DNA from: Pieris napi
Lineage: Eukaryota; Arthropoda; Insecta; Lepidoptera; Pieridae
DNA length: 64,000 bases
NCBI RefSeq assembly: GCF_905475465.1
Contig: NC_062246.1
Location: 9,946,001-10,010,000 of the forward strand
Reading direction: 5' to 3'
Below, one piece after another: positions 23,255 to 33,261 of this stretch. The translations under genes and the position numbers were made by a program. A model generated the notes under the pieces. The model saw only the letters and a list, made by a program, of their open reading frames with translations. It was not told the origin of the DNA and searched no databases. Within the stretch, counting starts at the first letter, position 1. Each line of letters begins with the position of its first letter.

Positions 23255-23491
23255 TTGTTGGCCTAGTGGCTTCAGAGTGCGCCTCATCCCTGATGTCGTA
23301 GGTTCGAGCCCCAGCTGTGCAGCAATGGGTTTTCTTTCTATGTGCGCATTTAACATTCGCTCGAACGGTGGAGCCAAAACCCGGCTTACCTTAGACACAA
23401 AAAGTTGAAGGTGTGTGTCAGGCACAGGAGGCTGATCAACTATTTGCCTTTTAGATTGACAAAATGATCATGAAACAGATACAGAAATCTG
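23255..23491 (+). mobile_element. tRNA-derived SINE (family 2) with perfect target-site duplication
   Basis: A box TTGGCCTAGTGGCTTCAG near 23258, B box GGTTCGAGCCCCAGC at 23301-23315, body with TGTGCGCATTTAACATTCGC and AGGTGTGTGTCAGGCACAGGAGGCTGATCA. Flanked by the 10-base direct repeat AAGAATCACT (23245-23254 and 23492-23501). Reverse copies at 40621-40858 and 50225-50440. Confidence 0.88.
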
Positions 23492-23566
23492 AAGAATCAC
23501 TCAAGTTGTGCTTCTCATGTTCTGGATTCCTAGAAGATTATGGCCAAATAAATACCCTAATACAGT

Positions 23567-24573
23567 AGAACCTCTATAAGTCGAACATCAAGGGAGACGC
23601 CAAAAAATTCGAGTTATAGAGTTTTCAACTTATGGAGGATTTCGACTTAGGCGGATTTTGATTCGACATAAAGAGTTTGAGGTTTATTCTTATAAATTTT
23701 GAGTGGTAAAATAAATAAAAATTCAACTTGCAGAGGTGACAAACATATTTTTATTTATTATAAATCAACATTCACATAACAATCAACATATTTCAAATCA
23801 TTTTAAAATAAAAAATATGGCATTAATAAAAGTCAGTATTTTTTTTTTTGCTTTAGATAATTTGGTTGTTCTCTATCTATAGCATTGTCTAATCTATAAA
23901 GAGCAGAAAATTCTTCTTCTTCAGAGTTACTGGTTTGCTCTATAAAATTACGTAAGGTATTCAATGCGGTTCGCGCCTCTTTGATGGAAACCCATGGAGC
24001 GCATGTACAGTACATACTAGTTTACGTTTCACAGCACTCATGTTAACTGTTGTACTAATTGATGTGTATTGCAGTAGAACCAAACTACTTCTGACAATAT
24101 TTAAGTCGAAAACAAATGACTGGCTTAGCTAAATTTCATAGGGAATCAAAATTGAACACCTGACACAAAGCAAGCAAACACGTGTTTCCATGAGTCATAA
24201 ATTTATTATTGTATACTCCTAAAATGTTTTCTAAGAAACAATAGTGTACTCACATTATCGGCAAGTTCTTAAAGTCGGTAACTTATTTTTGTTCGAACAA
24301 TAGAGATAATAAATTCCAAATGATCAAGTTGTAAAGGTTGTAAAATAAAACGTTCCTATGTTCGAGATACAGAGATCAAATTTAATTTTTCGAGTTATAG
24401 AGTGAAAATATGTACCAAAATGGCTTGGAGGGACTCGGTAATTATTTCGATTAACAGAGGGTCAAGATTTCAAGTAATGGAGGTTTTGGTGTTTTAAGGG
24501 AAGGGAACAAAAAATTTTTTCGAGATTTGGAGGTTTTTGACTTATCGAGGTTCGAATTAACGAGGTTCTACTG
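23567..24573 (-). mobile_element. pogo/Tigger-like DNA transposon, internally deleted
   Basis: Terminal inverted repeats CAGTAGAACCTCTATAAGTCGAA (23567) and TTCGAATTAACGAGGTTCTACTG (to 24573), with TA at the left edge. Inside on the minus strand, ATG at about 24041 gives MSAVKRKL, the usual start of Tigger/CENP-B-type transposases, and it is followed almost at once by a C-terminal stretch (24015-23833) SIKEARTALNTLRNFIEQTS...EEEEFSALYRLDNAID. The DNA-binding and catalytic middle is missing, so this is a nonautonomous deletion derivative. Confidence 0.75.
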
Positions 24574-24599
24574 ATTAATATTAAAACATCGAGGATGCA

Positions 24600-26370
24600 C
24601 AGCACGTGTTGCGGCACATCAATGGAAATGCTATGCAAATTGTCGTGACATAAACTTAGTAATCAATTATGAATTAGCAAGTAGTGTAGTTGAAATGAAC
24701 CTAAAATGACTAGCAAAAACTGAGTATAAAGGCCGGCAAATAATGAGTTGATAATTGTATAATTTGGAAAAATATAAAAAAGAACACAACAAAGGTAAAA
24801 GGTCAAACTACATGTTATTTAATGACATAAAATTATTAGTTTCTTATGCAATTTGTGCAATCTATATTAAAAATTAGCTTACTTGATATTCACCACCATA
24901 TATTGAGACACCGGGAAACAAAGTCGTAAAAGCAAAATCAATTTTTTTTTTCAGGAAAAATAATGGTTATGCTATTATGACTACGATATTAAGTACATTA
25001 CATATACAAATATATATCAAATGAAAGCTTTTTTTCCTATTTGACGATTTAAACATTGTTGTTGTGTATTTAGTGTAAATAGTTAAAAAATTACTAAATG
25101 TACATTACAGTCTTATCTTATTAGACTGAAGATCTAAAGCGTGTTACGATTGTTTCACTGTTTAAACATAATTACAAACAACACAGTAACCACACATTAC
25201 GATGGCACATTTTGATGAATGTCTGGAACGTAATAATTTATTACCATTATTTTCGGGGGAAAATTATAACCGTGTTGAAACAGACATACACACACATATA
25301 TACAACTCTTTATTTTTTTTAAACTGTCGTTTACTTTTATGATTATTAGGTACAATTACAATTTAAACTAAAACTATTTTTACGGTTGTTGCGATCTATT
25401 TAACGTACAATTAGGAAAACGAGTATTAGATACTAACATTGTCCACAAAATAATTTTCGTATAGTTATCGCAAAATAGTTTTTGCAAAAACGCTATCATG
25501 GCGATTCTGCCAATTATTAAGTTCTTTATTGGTTTTAACATTGGCACTTGCTCACATTACTCGTAAACATATTGATTTCAAAGAGATATACATGGTTCTT
25601 CGAATGGCCAGTTCTACTAAGTTAAAATAGAACTCAGCTTATTTTAGAAAAAACAGATCAAATATGTTCACAGTGTGAGGATAAAGATTAAAGGCATCCA
25701 TAAATCGACAGTCCTACAATGGCCGATGTGAAATAAACTGTTTTTCCATTTATACATTTCTTTAAAGTAACGAGTTGAATTAAACTAACAATAAATCAGT
25801 TTGCATCGATTTAAATAAGTCGATTTCTATATTTGTTTCATTTTTAATTTAATATTCGAAAATTCATGTGAAGTAAAAATAATCTAGTAAATACATTCTA
25901 CGAATAACTTTAAAAATATTTTTATTTATATTTAACATACTCTGGACTGAAATTTGCTAGGCAACCCATATGGATTATATTTATTGACATATTAAATTAT
26001 ATATAAAATAAGTTTCATTAAATAAGCATCTCGGTGAAGGTCGTTGTATAGCGGGATCTTAGACCATTAGGTAAAACCGTGCAATGCTGTGCTATTTTTG
26101 CATTCAGCTAACAAGATTCTAACATTTTAGTATATAGTTCTGTCCGAAATGACTTGCTATTTTTCTAATTATAAAAAAGAATATTTTTATTCTTCTTATT
26201 AATTGTCATATTAATATTCTCGTTTAATTTATGATTAAGTACGATAAAATAAAAATTATTTTAACAAATATTTAAAATTACTATTTCCTTACCCTTAGTA
26301 TATATTTATTAAAAAACCACTTCAATTGCTTGTGCAACACGAACTAAATGGAGTCGAGTATTCTTTTATT
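24600..26370. other. FAR2 upstream region, partly duplicated from FAR1 upstream
   Basis: No gene seen. Blocks match the upstream side of FAR copy 1: 24798-25060 with 8608-8800, 25685-25745 with 8870-8930, 25840-25920 with 10850-10940, 26160-26360 with 12010-12240. The rest is AT-rich. Confidence 0.6.
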
Positions 26371-26529
26371 TATTTATGAAGGGTTTAATTGTAAGGTGAC
26401 CGATATTACAATGGCAAACGGATATTATTAATGTGTAGGGTCTTGTAGCTAATATTCAACCTACGACGTTTACGAATCTAAATATAATTTATTACAATTA
26501 TAATTATTTATTTATAATCAATTTTTTAA

Positions 26530-26660
26530 GGAAATAGCAAAAAGGTTAGCAGACATCACTGGAGACCGAAGAGCTGGCATCTACCTCGGACAAAGATTTT
26601 GTCTAGCTATTCAAAGGGTAACGAAAAAGGGACTCCTTTTAATAATATATCTTAGTTATT
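26530..26660 (+). mobile_element. LINE pol C-terminal fragment
   Basis: FKEIAKRLADITGDRRAGIY then LGQRFCLAIQR: the C-terminal block seen again at 59820-59967 and 32160-32285. Confidence 0.7.
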
Positions 26661-26689
26661 ATTCGTTATTGTTTTGTTTATTAATGTTG

Positions 26690-27065
26690 GTCGCTTAATG
26701 TACACTTTAAAACTAGATTTAAAATTACATTTTCCGCCATTTCTCAAATCAAGAGCGAGACCGGACGAGCAGAACTGGTAATAAACTTGCCGTCTCTAAA
26801 ATCACCAAGGATTTTTTTTTTTTTAAAGTTGAAAACTTATGGTTAGATGATAATGACGTGTACACTGATACAAGGTAAAAACCTGGTCACCCTGGCACAA
26901 CTCAAAAAACTTTATTCATATAGGTAACCAAGTACACTTATGTCTACAGAGAAGATGTTAAATTGATTCTAATCTCTAAATTTACATTTACTACCGGTTC
27001 GCAAGTCAAGGGCGTAGAGCGGGTGAGAAGAACTGGCAAGAAACTCTCTCTCTCAATTATATTTC
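26690..27065 (-). mobile_element. LINE 3' tails
   Basis: Two related reverse-oriented tails: one at 26690-26810 (CTCAAATCAAGAGCGAGACCGG...AGAACTGGTAATAAACTT), one at 26890-27060 (CAAAAAACTTTATTCATATAGG ... ACCGGTTCGCAAGTCAAGGGCGTAGAGCGGG ... AAGAACTGGCAAGAAACTCTC). Confidence 0.6.
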
Positions 27066-27069
27066 ATTT

Positions 27070-27970
27070 AAAATGCTTCCCAAATTAAACCAGTCATCTT
27101 ATCGATAGTGTAATCGATATACATGTTTTATTGATTTGTTTCAGGGGATGAGCCTATTGCCACTGCAAAAGATTTTCTTTCCGCTTACGGACGAATCACT
27201 ACTTTCACAGTACTAGCATACGTGATACGTAAAAGCTATTAACAAGTTAATTTCGACTGCTTGAGAACAGCCCATCGTGCGAGTAAGCTATTAGGGGTTA
27301 ATGTATGAAATCATAAACCTTATAAGCTGATTTGAAAAATAAAACATTTTTGTTTCTAAAATTGTAGCATAATTATTTTATAAAAATATTCAATTCAAGT
27401 CAGTTAAAAATATCTATAACTATAAAACTGCAATCCCTATTATGAATAGGTATTAGCAATTACTAATTACGTACACGCGTTAAAATATTCATTATTCTAC
27501 TGAATAATCGCTGTTAATTTGTTATTAAAAGAATACAATTTATTTATTTATTTATAAGTTCTAAAACAACGTGTAGGCATAAAATTATACAAGAAAATAT
27601 GACATCGCAATACACACATACACATCAATAATATTAGAACATAGCAAGGTGAAAAATTTATCAAGCAACCTCAAAATAAAAAAAATAAAATAATAACCAA
27701 AAAAGCAATAAAAACTAAATGAAAACTTAAGTCTCATTAAGCATGATAAACAAAGTTACGGTAAGTTGGAAGACTTGTAAAATATATCAATTTTTCATCA
27801 ATGATAGTAATTAAGTTGTAGCGAGATAGCCTATTCACTGGAACATTAAAAGTAGCAGATAAGCGAGCCGTAGGTACCTACGTATAGAAGACTTTTAGTT
27901 CTAGTAACTCTAGGATTACAAAGAAAGAAAAATTGTGTAAGAAGGTTTGTATAAGTATTGAATTATATTA
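27070..27970. other. Intergenic; end of the duplication unit
   Basis: 27480-27545 (AAATATTCATTATTCTACTGAATAAT...GTTAATTTGTTATTAAAAG) matches 12880-12955 and is the last similarity I can see between the two FAR units. Nothing coding. Confidence 0.5.
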
Positions 27971-28700
27971 GAATATTAGGTCACGTCGGAGTTTTAGAGT
28001 AATGTAGGTAATGTAGTAGTTTTTAAAAGTAGTAATGTTCAAATAATAATTAAAGATAAGGAAATAGACTTTGTCGATAATGCGGTGTTCTTGGAAGTTA
28101 CTTTAGATAGAAAACTCCAGTGGGGCCTACGCATAGAAGGTCTTTCGAATAGGCTAAGTTCTGCAGCGTTCGCAGTAAAAAAGATACGCGATCTTACGGA
28201 TGAGAATACAGCAAAGCTCGTTTATTTCAGCTATTTTAATAGTATCATGTCATATGGTGTTATTTTGTGGGGTAATGCACCTGACATTAAATCGATATTA
28301 AAACTACTACAAATTTTGTAGTGCAAACGCGGGCTATAAGAGCGATCTGCGGATTGTCCCCATGGGAGTCAGTCCGAATGAAGTTTAAAGAATTACATAT
28401 TTTGACTTAGGCAAGTCAATACATTTATGAGAATATTTTGTATGTGCGAAAAAATATAGATATCTTTAAAAAGAATAGTAGCTTCCATAATTATAGTACT
28501 CGTAATAAAGACAAAATTAGCACTGCATAAAACGAGTAATTCTTTCCAAGGCAATACGTATACGTTTTTTCAACAAAATCGCGAGTTAAATCCTACATTA
28601 AAGTAAAATTGCTTGCTAAGGCCTATTATGAATATTAATGAATATTTAAACGATCCTAGTGCTTGGATATGAATTGCTCCAGTATAAAGAGGTAACGCGA
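27970..28700 (+). mobile_element. Jockey-like LINE, 3' end of pol
   Basis: FLEVTLDRKLQWGLRIEGLS, NRLSSAAFAVKKIRDLTD, LVYFSYFNSIMSYGVILWGN, then after a stop TRAIRAICGLSPWESVRMKF and a final EYLNDPSAW-like ending. This is the typical C-terminal run of Jockey-superfamily RTs. Truncated and interrupted. Confidence 0.82.
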
Positions 28701-28879
28701 CTGAATCTCGCGGCTGCATTTCCAGACTCTCGGGCGATCGTCAACATCCACGACTATTTTAATATAAAGTGGGAACAAACCGTGATCCATGTGGTATCAA
28801 ATTATTTCAGTAAATTAGAATTATTTTTTTATTTTTATGTAGCCAAGTTCACATTTCAAGGATCGTCATGCTCGCTTAA

Positions 28880-29385
28880 ATATCATTGCTTGTGGCGGCG
28901 TCCATGCGTCGGGTTGTCTCTCTCCCCAAAATATGGCGATGGGGCCGATGGCTGGCCATGCGTCATACTCGTGAACGGGTGCTACTTGTGGTGACTGTCG
29001 TACATACTTGAATTTGAGTATGCGGTGATGATAGTTATTTCGACTATGTATTTGCGTGTTGTTCCCACGAGAATGTAAGTGCGTGCTCCTATTTTACCAT
29101 GCCTCCTGCTGATACAGGACAAATCTTTGTTTTTAATTTATTTTATTAGTTAGTTGCAGCTCCTTACAAACATTGTGTAAAACAAAAAACTTGGCGATTA
29201 AAAGGAGTGGCGGAGAGTTTATTGGCAGTTCTTCTCTTCCGTTCTACGACCTTGGTTTGAGAACTGGCAGTAAATGTAAAATTGGAAATATATATATGTA
29301 TGTATATATATTGTTTGCATTCATAAGTGTACATTGTGTTACCTATTATGTGATAAATGATTTTAACTTTGACTTTTGACTTTGA
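28880..29385 (+). mobile_element. LINE 3' region, copy of 42405-42895
   Basis: GTCGGGTTGTCTCTCTCCCC ... TGGCCATGCGTCATACTCGTGAACGGGTGCTACTTGTGGTG ... CCTCCTGCTGATACAGGAC ... AAAACTTGGCGATTAAAAGGAGTGGCGGAGAG ... ending in TTTTAACTTTGACTTTTGACTTTGA. The same order occurs at 42405-42895. Confidence 0.7.
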
Positions 29386-29519
29386 TTCCCGGAAGCACCC
29401 GAATCATTGAATGACCTTAGTGTCACCGGCGACCGCCCGAATTGTTTTCGATTTTGTACACATGATATTGACTCCTATTTCTCTCCAACAAGGTGCGTGT
29501 AGGGCTCTATCAATTCAAT

Positions 29520-30150
29520 GATTCGGTAGAAATAATAGTAAATGAATCACTCACAGGTTATATTATTGAATAATATTGCCTCGCACTAATTGAAAATAAC
29601 TTTTTGAAGTCAGGCAATTTGTTGTATTTATAGCCACGTTTACGCAATAAAACTTGCTCGCAATCGTTGTAAATTACTACATATAGGTACAATATTTGCT
29701 GCTGAGATATCATTTACACTGATTTATCGAACACTGCTGCATCTTTTTAACTACTCTTCAGCTGAATTGAACAATTATTAGAATATAAAAAAACATAAAT
29801 TATCCGAGATACGAATCGAGTATGTTATTGCCTACCCTGCACCTTACGTTACTCGGATTCAGCTCCCAAATCACTCCTAAAGAGATCAATTTACCATTGT
29901 TTTAATAGAACTACGGGCAAAAGGCTAATAAAGTGATAATTTCCCAATGACACACACTGCATGATAAGGCGGACAAGTACGATGCCAGCGATTACCAAAC
30001 GCTCGAAGGTAAAATTAATCAAATGATTTCGCCCATAAATTGTAGAGATTTGGTATTCTAAAATTGCCATTTGACATCACATGTGACTTCAACTTGGCAG
30101 TGAAGTCGAATTTTACCGTAAACTGTATCACTTGATCTGATACCGCCCAT
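29520..30150. other. Intergenic, nothing recognised
   Basis: AT-rich single-copy-looking sequence with no coding or repeat signal that I can support. Confidence 0.4.
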
Positions 30151-30164
30151 GGACACTCAAATTG

Positions 30165-30375
30165 CCAGAAGACTCTCAAGTGCGTTGCCGGCCTTTTAAG
30201 AATTGGTACGCTATTTTCGTGAAGGACCCTAAGTTGATTTGATTGGGTAATACTTCAGTTGGCAGCTGGTTCCACATAATGGTGGTGCGCGGCATAAACT
30301 GCCTTAAGAAACGCTCAGTCGTGGAACGACGGACGTCGAGGTGATAGTGACGGTATTTTGTTTTCTGCCTTGACG
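30165..30375 (+). repeat. Dispersed repeat, near full copy ('GTGCGTTGCCGGCC' family)
   Basis: AGTGCGTTGCCGGCCTTTTAAGAATTGG ... GAAGGACCCTAAGTTGA ... GGCAGCTGGTTCCACATAATGGTGGTGCGCGG ... CGCTCAGTCGTGGAACGACGGACGTCGAGGTGATA. Copies at 37330-37565, 45285-45490 and, in part, 20195, 21205, 7055 and 58440. Confidence 0.75.
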
Positions 30376-30389
30376 TCCGATGATGAAAC

Positions 30390-31745
30390 TATTAATAATA
30401 AGATTGCTTACCTATTTATTACTTATATAATACCTTAGAAAATGACCTTTAAACCTTAATAAAGAGATATACCCAAAAGGACTCAGAGTCAAGACTTAAC
30501 TCTCTAACTTAAGTAAATGTATTAGTTACATGAGTCACATTTAACAAAAAAAAAAACAAATGTGACGGTGGAACCACCGGTCACATTTGTTTTTCGGTCC
30601 ACCGAAGCGTCGTCGACATTGATTACAATAATATTATAATAATTTGTTACAATGTTAGGGTGATAGGTACGTGCGTCAGTAGTAAATTATTGACGCCCGT
30701 GTCAAGTATAGGGTCTCTATAAGTTGACATAAGTATAAGTAAGTAAATATAAAATAAAAGAAGAAACAAATGAAGATAACAAGATTATGAATACTTTTCT
30801 ATAGTTTGATGTAGTAGTTCTAAGATTAACCAAAAAAAAAATTATTCAGATATCAAATTATTTATTTAGATATTATAATTAAAATCTATGAACTATGTCT
30901 AAGGTACATATATTCGTAGTAAGTAATATAGATCACATTAAACTGTCCCGAAGATAATAAAGTTATTTATTTAAAGAGGTTTGCCATTATTATTACATTC
31001 TTACGTCTAGGAACAAGCAAAATAACAATAAAAACTAATTGTTGCAAACAGGCAAATACCGCATGCTTTATAATACTTAATACCGATAGCTATCATAATT
31101 CTTAGAAACTATAAATATGTGATCTAAAAAGCGAGATATTACCGAACATATTAGCATTCAAAAGTCTATTTACCGAAAAAACTTTAGACACAGTTAGTCT
31201 CTAATAAATTAATAATGAAAAAATATTTAAAGAACAGTGAAATTTTTGAAGCTTCCTAATTTATAGCCTGATTTTGGTGAATGATTAGCTAACCGAACTT
31301 CTAGGTAACATTCAATGTCGAGACTGCACTTTCAACGACTTTGAATGGAACATACAGAAGTCATCTTTAGCGCTTCATCTCAACTTGGATATACTTTAGA
31401 AAGTTGGAACAAAGAGCTGTCATATTGCTGGTCAGCTGTATTGGAGATTAGAGATACAAACCAGAAGAAACCGAATAATATCAGCTATTAATCCATATTT
31501 CATTTTAGCAATATCCGTTTACGCGTGAAGAATATATAAATTCTATAATATAAAGAATTTTCAGACAGGTTTTACTATATGATTAAAATTAAAAAATACT
31601 AGATACTTTCAAACTAACATAACTAACGAAGTACAATAAAGAACATGTTAAGAATATTTTCAGAAGTAGGTCCATGTAGAATAATCTGAAAAGAAACAAA
31701 TTAATTCATTTAATAGATCACATTTGACATCAGTTTTAGCTTCAT
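30390..31745. other. Intergenic, nothing recognised
   Basis: AT-rich. At 30545-30595 CAAATGTGAC...GGTGGAACCACC...GTCACATTTG forms a short perfect-looking hairpin. No gene found. Confidence 0.4.
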
Positions 31746-31748
31746 GGT

Positions 31749-31990
31749 TAAGCTTAGGTTTCCTAGAAAAGCGGTACCGTTAACTAACGGCCGTCATTTT
31801 ACGGTTGTTAATAACGGCCGTCTTTACTTTTTAACATAATGCAAATGACAGCACCACTATTTGACGTTCCGGTGACACGTCTCTAGAAAACCTACTCCGA
31901 TGTTATTTATAGACAACGTATGGGTGACGTCACCCAACGTTACATTACGGCCGTTGGATAACGGCACCGCTTTTCTAGGAAACCTAAGCT
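31749..31990. mobile_element. PIF/Harbinger-like MITE with TTA target duplication
   Basis: Long inverted ends: AGCTTAGGTTTCCTAGAAAAGCGGTACCGTTA at the left and TAACGGCACCGCTTTTCTAGGAAACCTAAGCT at the right, each flanked by TTA. ACGGCCGT palindromes lie inside each arm. A three-base TTA duplication is typical of PIF/Harbinger (known), and the assignment is inference. A truncated copy is at 38375-38545. Confidence 0.75.
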
Positions 31991-32149
31991 TTAGGTGATT
32001 AAAACATAAATAAAGTCCAAATCCAAATTTCATTCGAATTCAGTTATTATACAAAAGTTCTTATAGGTGCTGTTATTTTTTTTAAATATAATATTCACAA
32101 TATTCTTAACAAAATAATAATTATTACTATCACATAATTATTGTAGGTT

Positions 32150-32285
32150 TTATCAAGTTGGCGCCTGGTAGATAGTACCGGTGACCCCAGAACTGGTGCT
32201 TTCCTCGCTCAACGAATTAGTATCGTAATACAGCGAGGAAATGCTGCCAGCGTTAAACGTACACTACCACAGGGACCAAACATTT
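32150..32285 (+). mobile_element. LINE pol C-terminal fragment
   Basis: GDPRTGAFLAQRISIVIQRG then NAASVKRTLPQGP: same block as 59880-59967. A second plus-strand copy is near 44005-44110 and an inverted one at 55625-55750. Confidence 0.75.
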
Positions 32286-32639
32286 AAATTGGTTTTGATT
32301 TTCTATTTATCAATTTTTTTTTTCAAATTGGTTAGTTTCGTATTTTTATAGTTGATTAAAATAGTAATATGTTTCATTTTAATTATAAATAATAATTGCA
32401 TTTAATTCAATTTATCTTTTGTTTTTTGGCAATAACCTAGTGGTAAAAATATAAAAAGGGTTGGTTCACTGACGTTCCGTTCTGTTAACAACAGAAAGTG
32501 TTGTTTATTTAACGAAAGAAACAAGCACGAGGATTCCCTGTGTCGTGGGCAGCTAGTCTCTTCCGTTTGACATATTAAGGGTACTTGACATAAAAATTTT
32601 ATACTTAAACTATTGTTGCAAAATTAGAATACTTTCTGT

Positions 32640-32785
32640 TTCTTGCCCGTTCTTCTCAGAACAAGGCCTCCTGGTAGTTGCGAACGGATGGCGTAGTCTT
32701 GCTGTTTCGCGAATTTTGTTAACGTTTTTGACATTCATAAGCATGCCCTAAAGATGCATCTAAACTGTGTAAACGTATTTTGATT
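32640..32785 (+). mobile_element. LINE 3' tail
   Basis: GCCCGTTCTTCTCAGAACAAGGCCTCCTGGTAG ... TTGACATTCATAAGCATGCCC ... TTTTGATTTGATTTT: a short LINE-type 3' UTR ending in a simple TTTGATT tail. Confidence 0.55.
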
Positions 32786-33167
32786 TGATTTTCAGCATAG
32801 GATAGATTGAGAAGATGATGTTTAAAATTTTAAGGAAATATTTTGTTTAAAAAAAAATGAAGGAGCTTCTATTGTCATTATAACAATAACTCTGTAATTA
32901 AATTAAAAAAGTCAGTTCTAACTTCGAAACAATGTTATATGCTCGCCATTACGTTATGTTATTCAATTTTTATTCGGTCTCAAATATTAATTAAATTGGC
33001 GCTATTTCAAGTAATAATTATATTAAAATTACCTATAAAACTAAATCAGTTTAATAGCAATATTTTAACTAAAGTACTAATTCTTGAATTTTTTCTCATA
33101 GTAGTACGTGCCCTCTTTTAGCACGGGTTACATGGAAGAGATCGTTTGTGAGTGGTGAGCCTTAAGA

Positions 33168-33173
33168 TTTATT
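33168..33173 (-). terminator. Candidate poly(A) signal of FAR copy 3
   Basis: AATAAA on the minus strand about 90 bases past the TAA at 33264-33262. It sits inside LINE-tail sequence, so it may be borrowed from the transposon. Confidence 0.35.
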
Positions 33174-33261
33174 ACCGGGTTTTTTTTCAAGTAAGTGAAA
33201 TAGTCCTTTCGTCTTAGCTATTCTTCCTGATCGGACGAACGAAGTATTAAAACACCACGGC

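Noticed and set aside
23136..23425. 90- and 71-codon frames on both strands
   Set aside because: Both lie across a tRNA-derived SINE with a clear target duplication.
28659..28994. 111-codon plus-strand frame
   Set aside because: Runs from a LINE pol end into another LINE 3' region; no protein family resemblance.
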